Source: Thermosporothrix hazakensis | GTDB lineage: Bacteria > Chloroflexota > Ktedonobacteria > Ktedonobacterales > Ktedonobacteraceae | Reading direction: 5' to 3' | Assembly (NCBI RefSeq): GCF_003253565.1 | Contig: NZ_QKUF01000012.1 | Span: 124,001-188,000, forward strand | DNA: 64,000 bases | In this document: in pieces, positions 34,880 through 44,022 of the stretch | How the letters are laid out: each line of letters opens with the position of its first letter | How positions within the stretch are numbered: the stretch's first letter is position 1 | The notes under the pieces: model-generated | The model's database searches: none | What the model saw: the letters and a program-made list of their open reading frames with translations, nothing else | Told to the model about the DNA's origin: nothing | Translations under genes and position numbers: made by a program

Positions 34880-35347
34880 CTACGTCCAGAGTTTGGTGAG
34901 ATCATGCGCACATTGTTCCAGCAAAATGCGATCGTGCGGTTTGAACGCATCAAGGCACTCGCTCTCAACGTCGATCAAGCCAAGTGGATGATCGGTGATC
35001 GGATGTTTTATCGGTACAACGATCTCAGAAAGCGTGTTGCCAAAAGTGGTGATATAACGTGGATCAAGCCGCACATCGCCGACCATCACCGTAGACCCGG
35101 AATGAATCGCAGAGCCACCAAGCCCCGTCTCAGCCGAGAAGCTGGTAAAAGCAGGAGCCGCCGGGCCGCTAAAGGCAATCAGGTTCAGCATATCTTCGGC
35201 CTCAAGGTAGTCGTAGAGCCCGACCCAGCGATAGTGCCCGGACACGCGAATCAGCTCTGCGACACGCTGCGCCTTCTCGGTACGGCTTCCCTCTTGATCC
35301 AGCACGCTCTGAAGGGTAAGCAGCAAAGGCGTTACCTCGGTCATCAT
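34880..35347 (-). CDS. GAF-domain protein
   Basis: A 155-residue stand-alone GAF domain, a ligand- or redox-sensing fold. Visible core: helix AQRVAELIRVSGHYRWVGLYDY, strand DMLNLIAFSGPA, TSFSAETGLGGSAIHSG, then MVGDVRLDPRYITTFGNTLS, EIVVPI and PLGLIDVESE. It resembles free methionine-R-sulfoxide reductases in length, but only two cysteines are seen (SECLDAF and EQCAHDL) and the three-Cys pattern of those enzymes is missing, so catalysis is unlikely. The start at 35347 has GGAG 5 bases upstream. No signalling output domain is fused, and none lies next door. Confidence 0.85.
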   Translation of the reverse strand: MMTEVTPLLLTLQSVLDQEGSRTEKAQRVAELIRVSGHYRWVGLYDYLEAEDMLNLIAFSGPAAPAFTSFSAETGLGGSAIHSGSTVMVGDVRLDPRYITTFGNTLSEIVVPIKHPITDHPLGLIDVESECLDAFKPHDRILLEQCAHDLTKLWT

Positions 35348-35646
35348 CTCTTCTCCCACAGATCGAAAACAGATTCACGTCTTAACGTATTCAGTATATC
35401 ATATCTGCTATTTTTAAGCGTGTTTGCATGAGTTTAGGGTAGATATCAGCAGTTCTCAGCAATTCTTCCCTTAACGGAAATAGTGATGCGTCCTCTTCAT
35501 TTCCACCGTTCAAGAAGGAGATACACCGATAGATATATACACTTAACTCTATATATTCCCTCTGCTCCCTATAATAAAACAGAAAAAAATCGACAGAAAG
35601 GAAAGCCGGCACGCGCCCACATCAGGCGACGTGAAAGGAGCATCAC
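35348..35646. other. Divergent intergenic region
   Basis: About 300 bases, AT-rich in the middle, containing promoters for the flanking divergent genes. No other element seen. Confidence 0.4.
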
Positions 35647-36054
35647 ATGAACACGATTCCGCCAGCCGTTTCCCTGTTCCTCAGCGGTCTCTTTTGTATC
35701 GGTGCGGCTCTATTTGTGCTGCTTCCCCTGGTACGCCGCTATCAGCGCATTGCCCAGGAGAAACCGGAACCGCTGGAGGAGACGCGCAAGCGACGGGTAA
35801 CAATGGCAGGCATCCTCATCGGGCTGATCGCAGGCAATATGCTTGCCATGCTACTTGACTGGTTGAGCTCCAATGCGGCTGATCCTCCGCTGGAACTCCC
35901 ACAGCTTCTTTCAACTGCACTCGTAGTTGATCTTCTCTTCTTCTGCTGTATCCTCGATAGTCTGATTATCGAGTTCATTCACAGGAAGAAACGAGCGCTC
36001 TACACTACCCCTTCAGGTCCCTATAAGAAAGTCTGGAAAGACGGCAACTCATAA
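35647..36054 (+). CDS. Small membrane protein, unknown
   Basis: A 135-residue protein with three likely helices: SLFLSGLFCIGAALFVLLPL at the N-terminus, then after a charged loop (RRYQRIAQEKPEPLEETRKR) MAGILIGLIAGNMLAMLLDW, and LLSTALVVDLLFFCCILDSL near the end, finishing in a basic, Tyr/Lys-rich tail. Family not recognised. The ribosome site AAAGGAG is 6-7 bases before the ATG. It stands alone. Confidence 0.7.
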   Translation: MNTIPPAVSLFLSGLFCIGAALFVLLPLVRRYQRIAQEKPEPLEETRKRRVTMAGILIGLIAGNMLAMLLDWLSSNAADPPLELPQLLSTALVVDLLFFCCILDSLIIEFIHRKKRALYTTPSGPYKKVWKDGNS

Positions 36055-36436
36055 GGACACGATCCAGTAAATATCTATTATAGCTCATCAATCATATTCA
36101 AAGCATTGCATACTTACATACTCTATAATCCAGTAAAGACTTGACTTTTCGTCACATCGAGTACACACTTTATAAGGATACATGGATATTTTACTCCGCT
36201 TTGGTTGCCCGTCAGGCAGCTACAGATGATAGTAACCAGAGTTGATGCCAGTACCTCTTCTACCCTGTCATCGTGCAGAGAGAAAACCTGTACTCCGCCT
36301 CTGAGAGGATAAAGCGTCACAAGGAGCACATTCGACGCAGTGTAAAGGAAGGTGATACAGATGTAGTAAACGTTGCTCTTTGTAGTACCGTTGTTGCATC
36401 AAATGCACTCTAGAATGGAAAGGGAGTAATGGCGCT
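36055..36436. other. Intergenic region, nothing recognised
   Basis: About 380 bases of average to low GC. No reading frame with a ribosome site and no strong inverted repeat seen. Confidence 0.4.
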
Positions 36437-36799
36437 ATGCGACCGATGAAATTACATGATAGTCTACAATGCTGCCTGCTGGCAGTGGCGGCACGCTATC
36501 CCCAACATGTATTACATATAAATGAGAACATTCTAGGCCCGCAGGCTCACGGGGCAGAAGGATGGGTGGCGGAGGAGATGATAGAGATGCTAGAGCAGGT
36601 CCAGCCCGATATACTGGAAGAGCCAGCCATCCTGATGATTGATATGCAGAGGAGTGAGATTTACATTCCCAAACATTCCAGGATCGAGCCAGGGATTCGG
36701 GTATTCTGTCGGGGAAAGCTGCCAGAATGCAGGAACAATACCGCAAAGCTGCAAAAACTTCGACTTCCCGCAGAGGAAACAGTCAAGGCAGCGCTGTAG
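36437..36799 (+). CDS. Small uncharacterised protein
   Basis: A 120-residue soluble protein of unknown family. The first part is helical (KLHDSLQCCLLAVAARYPQH), and then VAEEMIEMLEQVQPDILEEP gives an acidic amphipathic helix. A hydrophobic strand-like AILMIDMQRSEIYIP and a Cys/Arg-containing C-terminus follow. AGGGAG lies 10 bases before the ATG, a little far. Coding character is plausible but not strong, because length is short and there is no homologue I can name. Confidence 0.5.
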   Translation: MRPMKLHDSLQCCLLAVAARYPQHVLHINENILGPQAHGAEGWVAEEMIEMLEQVQPDILEEPAILMIDMQRSEIYIPKHSRIEPGIRVFCRGKLPECRNNTAKLQKLRLPAEETVKAAL

Positions 36800-36877
36800 C
36801 CTCTCATCTCGGTTATCACAGCGCGGTGATGCGAACGCCTTTCCGGCTATCTCAAGCAAACACGATGGTGTGTGTCT

Positions 36878-36935
36878 CTCTACCGGCTCTATTTTCCCCG
36901 AAAATACATCCGGTAGAGGGAGGCAAATGCCTCCC
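36878..36935 (-). terminator. Compound inverted repeats downstream of GH3 gene
   Basis: Three stems in 58 bases: an outer CTCTACCGG (36878-36886) and CCGGTAGAG (36910-36918); inside it ATTTTC-CCC-GAAAAT (36891-36905); and beside it GGGAGGC-AAAT-GCCTCCC (36918-36935). All are perfect. They lie just after the GH3 stop in its reading direction. No long U-tract follows. Confidence 0.5.
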
Positions 36936-36951
36936 CCGGAAGGCAGCAGAG

Positions 36952-38175
36952 CTAGTGCAACATGTTGAAGCGCAGCTTCATCAGCAGAATGCGCTCCAAT
37001 GATTGGTCAAGGCGCTGCTCGGTCAGGCGGCCAGTTTGCAACGCCTCTTTGAAGGCGGAAATCACAGAGGCAACCTGATCAGAGGTAAAGGGTCCCTCGA
37101 CCAGATCGTTTCCGGCAATAATTGCCAGCACAGACGCCTCGCCAATATTCCAGCGATTCGAGATCCCCTTCATATACAGTCCATCCGTGATCACCACGCC
37201 ATCATAGCCAAGTTGCTTACGCAGCACGCCGTCAACCACTTTCGGCGACAGCTCGGCGGGCAGCTCGGGATCAAGTGCGGTCGTCACCACGTTGGTGGTC
37301 ATAATCATGGCGGGCTTATGTTTGGCGATCAGCTCCTTGTACGGTGCAAGATCAATCTTCTGAAGATCATCCAGCGAGCGATTCACCGTCGGCAGGGTCT
37401 CATGTGGATCATCGGAGGTGGTCAGCGAGCCAAGACCGGGAAAATGCTTCAGCGTGGCAATGACGCCATTCTGCTGCAAGCCATCCACAAAGCGGCCCGC
37501 ATAGGTTGCAACCGCAGCTGGATCGCTGCTAAAGGTGCGCGAGGCCAGCAACGGAGGGGAACCAGACTCGACATCAACCACCGGGGCAAGGTTGCCATAG
37601 ATACCCAGTTGCAGCATCTCCTTCGCCATCTTTGAGCCCTCCTGGAAAGCGGTCTCAGGATCACCGGATTGAGCCATATCGCGAGCGCTTGGCTTCGCCC
37701 CATAGAAGGTCGATAGCTTGTTTACCAGGCCACCTTCTTCGTCAATCGTGCTGAGCAGCGGAATTTTGGCATCTTTGTTCACCTGCTCTGCCATCTGGGA
37801 AACGGCCTGGATCGTATTATTGGGCGCGTCAAAGTTATGATTCACCTCTTGATACAGGTAGCCACCCACATGCTGCTTTGTAACCATATATTGCAGTTCC
37901 GGCGTATAGCCAGCACCGATATACTCTACAATGATCAATTGCCCGATTTTTTCATCAATACTCATCCCCTTGATGATCTCTCGCACGCGGGCCACATTCG
38001 GGTCAACAGTGGGCGTCGGCGTGATCTGCGGTGCTTTCGTTGTCTCCGGGCTCGGCGTCGGCGCCTGATTATTGCCGCTGGCATCACCCACACCTGAGCA
38101 ACCTGCCAGCAACACAAGCAGGCAGCAAAGCACAGGCAGCATACGCACGGAGAAACGTCGAACAGGTTTGTGCAT
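36952..38175 (-). CDS. Glycoside hydrolase family 3 lipoprotein, NagZ-like
   Basis: A 407-residue secreted lipoprotein: signal peptide with lipobox LLAGC (Cys26), a Pro/Thr-rich linker, then a GH3 barrel. The NagZ-type catalytic motif KHFPGLGSLTTSDDPHETLP carries the Asp-His general acid/base loop (usually KHFPGHG; here Leu replaces that His). The nucleophile Asp lies in GVVITDGLYMKGI. It should cleave beta-N-acetylglucosaminides, for example in peptidoglycan or chitin fragments, outside the membrane. The start at 38175 has GGAGAGG upstream. It is shorter than two-domain GH3 beta-glucosidases, consistent with the NagZ subgroup. Confidence 0.92.
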   Translation of the reverse strand: MHKPVRRFSVRMLPVLCCLLVLLAGCSGVGDASGNNQAPTPSPETTKAPQITPTPTVDPNVARVREIIKGMSIDEKIGQLIIVEYIGAGYTPELQYMVTKQHVGGYLYQEVNHNFDAPNNTIQAVSQMAEQVNKDAKIPLLSTIDEEGGLVNKLSTFYGAKPSARDMAQSGDPETAFQEGSKMAKEMLQLGIYGNLAPVVDVESGSPPLLASRTFSSDPAAVATYAGRFVDGLQQNGVIATLKHFPGLGSLTTSDDPHETLPTVNRSLDDLQKIDLAPYKELIAKHKPAMIMTTNVVTTALDPELPAELSPKVVDGVLRKQLGYDGVVITDGLYMKGISNRWNIGEASVLAIIAGNDLVEGPFTSDQVASVISAFKEALQTGRLTEQRLDQSLERILLMKLRFNMLH

Positions 38176-38381
38176 ACACCTCTCCAATATAGAACAACTT
38201 TTTTTCAGGATAATTGCGGGTATTCCTCACAAATTCTCACTGAGATAGAAAAAAATACAGTCCTCCCTCCCATCTACCCGGGGAAAGAGACAAGCAGACA
38301 CATATCCATTCATGTACCTCATCACGTTAGAACGGAGGAAGGGGATGAAAAATCGCGGGAATAAGAAAAACGGGCGGCTGG

Positions 38382-38843
38382 CTAGCGTCGTGGAACCCGC
38401 TGCTGCACAACATAGCGACCCGAAAAAGCAACCGCCACACGATCATCTTCATAGATCACGCTCTGAATCTCTAAACGCGCCTTCCCTCTGGCTCGCAGTA
38501 CCTTGCCAAAGCGGGCAACAGCAGCGGGATCGGGCTTGTAGCAGAAGGCGGTAAAATCACGCGTCACCGGAACTCTATAGTCACAATGGCTATCCTGAAT
38601 CACAATCTCGCCATCAAGCGCGAGCTCTTTGAGCAACAACCAGAGCATCCCCCACCCCGAAAGCGTCACCAAAGCGTTCAGGCTGCCCGCAAAGGCTGTT
38701 CCTGCATGGTTGCTATTGCCTTCCAGCGGAGCCGCCAGCGCCACTCCCTGTGTATCATATCGTTGCACTGTTAGATGAAGATGCTGCGTAAACGGAATAG
38801 ACGTCAGCAGCGTCCGCTGCAACTCCTGTAAAAGCTCCTGCAT
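38382..38843 (-). CDS. YiiD C-terminal-type thioesterase
   Basis: A 153-residue hot-dog-fold protein matching the YiiD_C/TIGR02447 thioesterase type. The signature is NSNHAGTAFAGSLNALVTLS followed by GWGML; the strand DSHCDYRVPVTRDFTAFC and the end AVAFSGRYVV complete it. It probably hydrolyses an acyl-CoA or acyl-carrier thioester; the substrate is unknown. I chose the ATG at 38843, with AGGA 6 bases upstream; 13 extra upstream codons are not conserved-looking. No fused acetyltransferase domain, unlike E. coli YiiD. Confidence 0.88.
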   Translation of the reverse strand: MQELLQELQRTLLTSIPFTQHLHLTVQRYDTQGVALAAPLEGNSNHAGTAFAGSLNALVTLSGWGMLWLLLKELALDGEIVIQDSHCDYRVPVTRDFTAFCYKPDPAAVARFGKVLRARGKARLEIQSVIYEDDRVAVAFSGRYVVQQRVPRR

Positions 38844-39441
38844 AGTCCATCCTATACTCAAAAATAGATATCTATCTGGCACTCACAGCATACAACAAAC
38901 AGGACGTTTTGACTATAGCCGCTTGCCAGGCGCTCCCGGGCTGAACAATGACACGATTTGATATACGTTCAAACGAAAGAGACTTGCATTTATGTCGATA
39001 TTTGTATTACAATGAGAAGGGAAAGTTCACCCACAAGGCAGAGAACGCATGGATTTGCGAGGCACAAGGGCGGCTCGAAAATAGCAGGCTGAAAACGTGG
39101 AGGGGGACAGGCGAGCGCGACGACATCTTCCTGTTGCACTCATGGACTCCTTCAGCGAAACCGCTCTTAATCGATAGAACCATCTGGTATCTTTTCGCTT
39201 TTTCTCCGGTTCATTCTGTCCACAAGAGGTCTGCCAGTGCCAGGCGAGTGCCTCTTGCGCATGGGGACGGCAATGACGCTATCCACTTTCTAGCACTGTT
39301 CTAGAAGCAACAACGAACACATGATGTCATGCAGAGGCGCACATCTGCTGCTTTTGCATGTCTTTCTTATGGAATTTTCTCTTTCTTCTTTTGTAAAATG
39401 ATTGATTGAAAAAGGGTAAGGGGTACAATCGGGAAACAAGT
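38844..39441. other. Intergenic region, one doubtful frame
   Basis: About 600 bases between divergent genes. A 118-codon frame at 38948-39304 (+) starts MTRFDIRSNERDLHLCRYLY but has no ribosome site and no recognisable motif. I do not call it. AT-rich sequence from 39360 onward presumably holds the promoter of the FUSC gene. Confidence 0.4.
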
Positions 39442-41691
39442 ATGCAAATGGATATACCAACAACAGCCAGTAAACAGACGAAACAGAGAAGGATTCTCCC
39501 AATACTGCTTTATCGCTTGAAAAAGCGTCTTATCTCTCTTCTACAGCGATTGAAAAACTATCTTTTCGATATTCAAAAACAAGATCTCACCTATGGAATT
39601 CGTCTTACCATTATCTGTATCGTTCCTATTGTTGCTGGCATGCTGCTCAAGAACCCGCTGATGATGAGCAGCGGCTTTCTGGGAGGCCTGTATGTGGCGC
39701 TCGCAGATGTCGGTGGAGCCTACAGCACGCGGGCGCTCTCGATGCTACTGGCAACACTCAGCATCTCAATTGTAGGCGTGCTTGGCACCATCAGCGGAGG
39801 CTCAATCTGGCTTGCGGTGCCGCTTGCCTTCCTCTTCATGTTCTTGCTCAACATGTTCAGCATTTATGGCAATATCGGGGCCAAAGTGAGCATGATGACA
39901 TCAGGCGCCTTTCTGATCTTTCTGGGGCAACCTCATGGCCCGGCTATCGCTCTGCAACAGGGAATCGCGCTTCTATGTGGGGGTGTCTGGGCGATGATTG
40001 TTTCGCTCTGGCTCTGGCCACTGAGGCCCTACAAGCCCGTTCGCATGGCAACCTCGGCCTACTATCGCTCACTTGCCCTCTTCCTGTTGAAAGCCGGACG
40101 CAGTGCCAGCTACACAAGTGGGCGCTGGTGGAACGATGCCGCCAAGAACGAGCGAGCGCTTGTACTCGAAGCGTACAAGCGAGCTCATAATACCGTGATG
40201 ACATTGCGAGCCAGCCGAAACGGCTCCAATGTCACCCTGCAACAGCTCTTCATGCTGACGCTCGATGCCGACCGGCTCTTCGATGCCACTATCGCGCTTG
40301 CGGAGGGCATTCAAGGGGCAAAGCACCATATCCACAACTATGCACTCTGGCCAACCATGAAGCGGCTCCTGCAACAGACCGCCACCATGTGCACCTTTCT
40401 TGCGAAAAGCATTACACAGAACAAGCTAGATATGACAAAGTGGGAGGGACTGCACAACGCCCAGGAAACCAGCTTGCAGGAGCTCCGCGAGAAGCTGCCC
40501 GGGCTGACAGGAGATACTCAGGCGCTTGCCAGTGTCCAGCGAGTGCTACGCATCTTCAGGCAAATCTGCACGATCGGCGAAGAGGCCATGTATACCCTTG
40601 CACAGCTTGATGATGAGCGGCTGGAAGCGCTTACAACGCCAGTTTTAAAGAAACGAACCGGCCCGCGCGAAGCGTGGACGCTCTTTCGCGACAATCTGTC
40701 CTTCCAATCGCTGACTTTCAGACATGCGCTTCGCGTGAGCGTGGCAACCACGGTGGCCGTTGTGATCTATTCGCTGCTCAAGCTCGATCACGGCTACTGG
40801 CTTACTCTCACGGTGATGCTCTCGTTGAAGCCAGAATTTGCCTCAACCCGTACCCGCGTCTTTGAGCGCGTCATTGGAACCGTACTCGGCGGGATGCTTG
40901 GCGCATGGGTAGCCTACGCGATTCGAGATCGTCTGCTGCTCTTTGCGCTGCTGGTGGTCTTCTGCTTACTGGCCTACAGCCGCCTGAGAAGGAACTATAG
41001 CGCCTTCGTCATCTTCCTGACCCCCTTTATGGTAGTGCTTACAGATCTGGGGCACCCGGGTGATTGGGGGATTGCGATGCTGCGTATGATGAATACCCTG
41101 ATGGGTGGCGTCATCGCCATGATAGCCTGCTACCTGTTCTGGCCCCAATGGGAGCGCGAGCGCCTGCCGCAGTATATCGCTGAAGCGCTGGCCGCGAATC
41201 GCTCCTTCTTGCACTGCGTTCTCGACATCTATGCGGGCAAGCATGAGAAACGGGCCGATCTTCATCAGGCAAGTGCCCAGGCTCATCTACGGAATATCAA
41301 CGCCGCTGCCGCGTTTCAGCGCCTGCTCAATGAGCCTCGCAAGCAACAGGGATCGGTCGAGCGTTTCTACGCGCTGGTCGCCTATAATCAGCGGCTCTGT
41401 GATAGCATTACCTTTCTGGCGGCACATCTGCCCGACCCCAAGAGCCCGGCCATTCCCGGAGTGGAGGCGTTCAAACAGCATACCGATGAGGTGCTGACGC
41501 AAGTTGAGCGGGCGGTCACACTTGGTGAGCGGCCAGAACAGCTCTCACCGCTGGAAGAAAGCCTGCAAGAGATTCGGGCAACGCTCTACAAATTGACGGC
41601 TACAACGCCACAGGAGCGAAAGCCCGAGATGCATATTCTGCATGCGCGCGCCCATCATCTGATCAAGCACGCCGTCCATCAGCGACACTAG
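39442..41691 (+). CDS. FUSC-family membrane protein
   Basis: A 749-residue membrane protein with the duplicated layout of the FUSC/YccS/aromatic-acid-exporter group: one hydrophobic bundle at about 40-200, a soluble helical region to about 430, a second bundle (from FRHALRVSVATTVAVVIYSL through LTVMLSLKPEFASTRTRVFE and RVIGTVLGG), and a helical cytoplasmic tail. The motif LKPxxxxTxxRxxxRxxGTxxG in the second bundle is the hallmark of the family. Members are thought to export aromatic or organic acids. The start at 39442 is preceded by GGGAAAC, a weak site; the ATG two codons later is possible. Its 3' end overlaps the convergent DUF72 gene by 29 bases. Confidence 0.88.
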   Translation: MQMDIPTTASKQTKQRRILPILLYRLKKRLISLLQRLKNYLFDIQKQDLTYGIRLTIICIVPIVAGMLLKNPLMMSSGFLGGLYVALADVGGAYSTRALSMLLATLSISIVGVLGTISGGSIWLAVPLAFLFMFLLNMFSIYGNIGAKVSMMTSGAFLIFLGQPHGPAIALQQGIALLCGGVWAMIVSLWLWPLRPYKPVRMATSAYYRSLALFLLKAGRSASYTSGRWWNDAAKNERALVLEAYKRAHNTVMTLRASRNGSNVTLQQLFMLTLDADRLFDATIALAEGIQGAKHHIHNYALWPTMKRLLQQTATMCTFLAKSITQNKLDMTKWEGLHNAQETSLQELREKLPGLTGDTQALASVQRVLRIFRQICTIGEEAMYTLAQLDDERLEALTTPVLKKRTGPREAWTLFRDNLSFQSLTFRHALRVSVATTVAVVIYSLLKLDHGYWLTLTVMLSLKPEFASTRTRVFERVIGTVLGGMLGAWVAYAIRDRLLLFALLVVFCLLAYSRLRRNYSAFVIFLTPFMVVLTDLGHPGDWGIAMLRMMNTLMGGVIAMIACYLFWPQWERERLPQYIAEALAANRSFLHCVLDIYAGKHEKRADLHQASAQAHLRNINAAAAFQRLLNEPRKQQGSVERFYALVAYNQRLCDSITFLAAHLPDPKSPAIPGVEAFKQHTDEVLTQVERAVTLGERPEQLSPLEESLQEIRATLYKLTATTPQERKPEMHILHARAHHLIKHAVHQRH

Positions 41692-42451
41692 CCGGAACAA
41701 ACGGCCTGACAGCCAGCGGGCCAAGCAGCTCACGCAAACGAGTGGCATCACGCACGGCATAGCCTTTCGGATCGTTATTGAAGTAGACATAGGCTTCACG
41801 CCGACGATCCTTGCGGAGCCGCTCGGCCCACGTCATCAGCTCCTCATCAGAAAAGCCGATGCCCTCGCTCCCCTGATGAAAACGGTAGTAGCCAAAGGAA
41901 CCAGACAAGGGAAGATCCGGCGGAGTGGGGAGCGAGCCGCCGACCGCGATCACCACCGTACAGGGAACCGGAGCCTGTTCCAGCACCTTCAACAGCCGCG
42001 AGAGCGTCTCGGGAGCAAACCAGGAAGCATCCCGAAACTCAAAGGCAGCAGGATAACGCAGCAGCGCAACCAGGTCAGCCAGGCGATCCAGATTCGCCCG
42101 CCAGTGTGGCGGAAGCTGAAAGAGGAATGGTCCCAGATGCTCACCAAGCCCTTCCGCCGCCGTCACCAGCCGCTGGAGGCTCTCCTGTGGGTCTTTCAGC
42201 TTCTTCATATGTGTGAGATAGCGGCTGGCTTTGACCGCAAACCGGAAACCGGGCGGGGCCAGTCGTGCCCAGGCCTCACAATGTCTGCGCTCAGGCAAAC
42301 GATAGAAGCTGCGATTGATCTCCACGGTCGGAAAATGGCGCGTGTAGAACGCCAGATAATCGCTTTCGGAACGCTTTGCCGGGTAAAATGGGCCGACCCA
42401 GTGCGGATAGACCCAACCCGACGCGCCAACCCAGATAGTCCCCTTTTCCAT
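41663..42451 (-). CDS. DUF72 (YecE-like) protein
   Basis: A 262-residue TIM-barrel protein of the YecE/DUF72 type. Family landmarks: IWVGASGWVYPHWVGPFYPA at the start, FPTVEINRSFYRLPE, FRFAVKASRYLTHMKKL, GPFLFQLPPHWRAN, AAFEFRDASWF and the final YVYFNNDPKGYAVRDA. The function of the family is not established. The ATG at 42451 has AAGGGG about 10 bases upstream; the upstream in-frame ATGs reach into the end of the DUF2254 gene. Likely co-transcribed with that gene (32 bases apart), and overlapping 29 bases with the FUSC gene on the other strand. Confidence 0.92.
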   Translation of the reverse strand: MEKGTIWVGASGWVYPHWVGPFYPAKRSESDYLAFYTRHFPTVEINRSFYRLPERRHCEAWARLAPPGFRFAVKASRYLTHMKKLKDPQESLQRLVTAAEGLGEHLGPFLFQLPPHWRANLDRLADLVALLRYPAAFEFRDASWFAPETLSRLLKVLEQAPVPCTVVIAVGGSLPTPPDLPLSGSFGYYRFHQGSEGIGFSDEELMTWAERLRKDRRREAYVYFNNDPKGYAVRDATRLRELLGPLAVRPFVPASVADGRRA

Positions 42452-42483
42452 TACAACAGCCCCTTCAACAATCGGTGGGAGCA

Positions 42484-43929
42484 TCACCCCCGCCGCTCAA
42501 GGACAATGGACTCTGTTCCGGTAATGCGCTCAACGTTGTGCAAATGCTCGCGGATACTCGTCCGATCGAGCGTCGTCTTTGCCTGCTGGATCGCAGGAAG
42601 TGCAATGGCAGCCGCGATTCTCCCCAGCAGCAGCAACCGCTCAGGTCGATTATGCGACACCACAGCTTCGGCAATATGGGCAACAGCGTCGAGGAGAACA
42701 TTCACGACACGCGCGTTCTCCCATGCATAGCGCCCGATCTCGACAAACACCTGAAGATATTCCTCAAAGGTCACATAACGAGCCACAATGGCACATTCAT
42801 CCCCCTTTAAACGCAGGATATCCGCAAGGGGATCTTCGCCCGCTATACGCTCAAAAATGGCCTCCAGATAGCCAATAGCGAGTACAGCAGTGGTCGGATC
42901 ATTAATCGCATGTGACAGGGCACGGAGCGCGATATCCGCGAGCTGGCGAACACCAAAAGAGGGATCTTGAAGCATATCCCGCTCACGAGAGACGCTGATA
43001 CAGTTCTGAATCGCCTCCACAATGGCAGTATCGACAGCATCGGCAGGCCAGACATCCGCAACAATTGTCTCAGGAGTCACAAAATCGCCCGGGCAAACGC
43101 GCAGCGAGAGCCGCAGATCAGCTTTGTGAGCCACGCTCGCCAGCAGTTGCAGTGAGATTGTCTGAACATAGCCCGCACTCGCTGCATAAATGCCTGTTGG
43201 TGACTCGCTCTTCTCCCACTCGTTGAGCAACTGTTTCCCATCATCATTCCATTGCTCATACCCGACGCCGGGATAGCGGTGTGCGAGGGAACGCAGTGTC
43301 TTTCCGGCAATATCGGCAGTAATGTGCGAAACCTGCAACGATTGCGAGGTATAGCCGATAAACATCATCAGCAGGATCAACCCGACAAACGCAAGCAGAA
43401 ACGCCATTGAGACACTCAACGCCGGGACAAACTGGGTACTATCGCCCTCGCCTTTATCACGAATCGCCACCAGAATGAACATGCAGTACGTGAAAATGCC
43501 CACCAGTCCGCCAGTGACTACCTGATTCAGGCGATTGCTCAGAATGCCTCGTAGTGCACGAGATGTAAACTGGCTCGACACCAATTGCAGGGCCACCATC
43601 GTCACAGAGAAGACAAGACCAGCAACGGTAATCAATGCGCCCGCAATCGTTGAGAGCAACGAGCGTGCGGTTGCAGCGCTGCCACTAAATCCAATGGGCA
43701 GCCTGGCAAAAGGAAACAGATGATCAAGCCCGAGCAGCGCCAGCGCCAGCAAAAAACCGGTAGCGGCGACCAACCCGGGAACCAGCCAGAAACCGTCAAG
43801 CAGATCTTCCCAACGACTACGCAGCATCCCGAGGAGCGTCTTCCCGAGCCCGATTCTGCGTGAGCCTTCTAAGGTCAGACGGCTGGTCGTATATGCGGCT
43901 TTACTCCGTCGTCTGATTCTATACGGCAT
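42484..43929 (-). CDS. DUF2254 membrane protein
   Basis: A 481-residue protein of the DUF2254 family. Four transmembrane helices lie within residues 45-195, including GALITVAGLVFSVTMVALQL followed by SSQFTSRALRG, which is the clearest family signature. A long cytoplasmic domain follows (AHRYPGVGYEQW, SASYGxxQ-like AGYVQTISLQLLASV, DFVTPETIVADVWP, QNCISVSRERDMLQDPSFGV). The motif RQLADIALRALSHAINDPTTA is strongly conserved in the family. Function unknown; a channel or transporter role has been suggested only by topology. The ribosome site AGAGAG precedes the ATG. Confidence 0.9.
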   Translation of the reverse strand: MPYRIRRRSKAAYTTSRLTLEGSRRIGLGKTLLGMLRSRWEDLLDGFWLVPGLVAATGFLLALALLGLDHLFPFARLPIGFSGSAATARSLLSTIAGALITVAGLVFSVTMVALQLVSSQFTSRALRGILSNRLNQVVTGGLVGIFTYCMFILVAIRDKGEGDSTQFVPALSVSMAFLLAFVGLILLMMFIGYTSQSLQVSHITADIAGKTLRSLAHRYPGVGYEQWNDDGKQLLNEWEKSESPTGIYAASAGYVQTISLQLLASVAHKADLRLSLRVCPGDFVTPETIVADVWPADAVDTAIVEAIQNCISVSRERDMLQDPSFGVRQLADIALRALSHAINDPTTAVLAIGYLEAIFERIAGEDPLADILRLKGDECAIVARYVTFEEYLQVFVEIGRYAWENARVVNVLLDAVAHIAEAVVSHNRPERLLLLGRIAAAIALPAIQQAKTTLDRTSIREHLHNVERITGTESIVLERRG

Positions 43930-44022
43930 ACTCTCTTTTTACCTTCATTACGAGATTGAGCCGCAATTGATACACCGACGTGAAAGATAAACATCCTGTA
44001 TCAATCATCCTGTCTTACCGCA

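Noticed and set aside
34880..35347. Free methionine-R-sulfoxide reductase
   Set aside because: GAF fold and length fit, but the three catalytic cysteines are not present.
38948..39304. 118-codon plus-strand frame in a 600-base gap
   Set aside because: No ribosome site, no recognisable domain and atypical composition; possible but unsupported.
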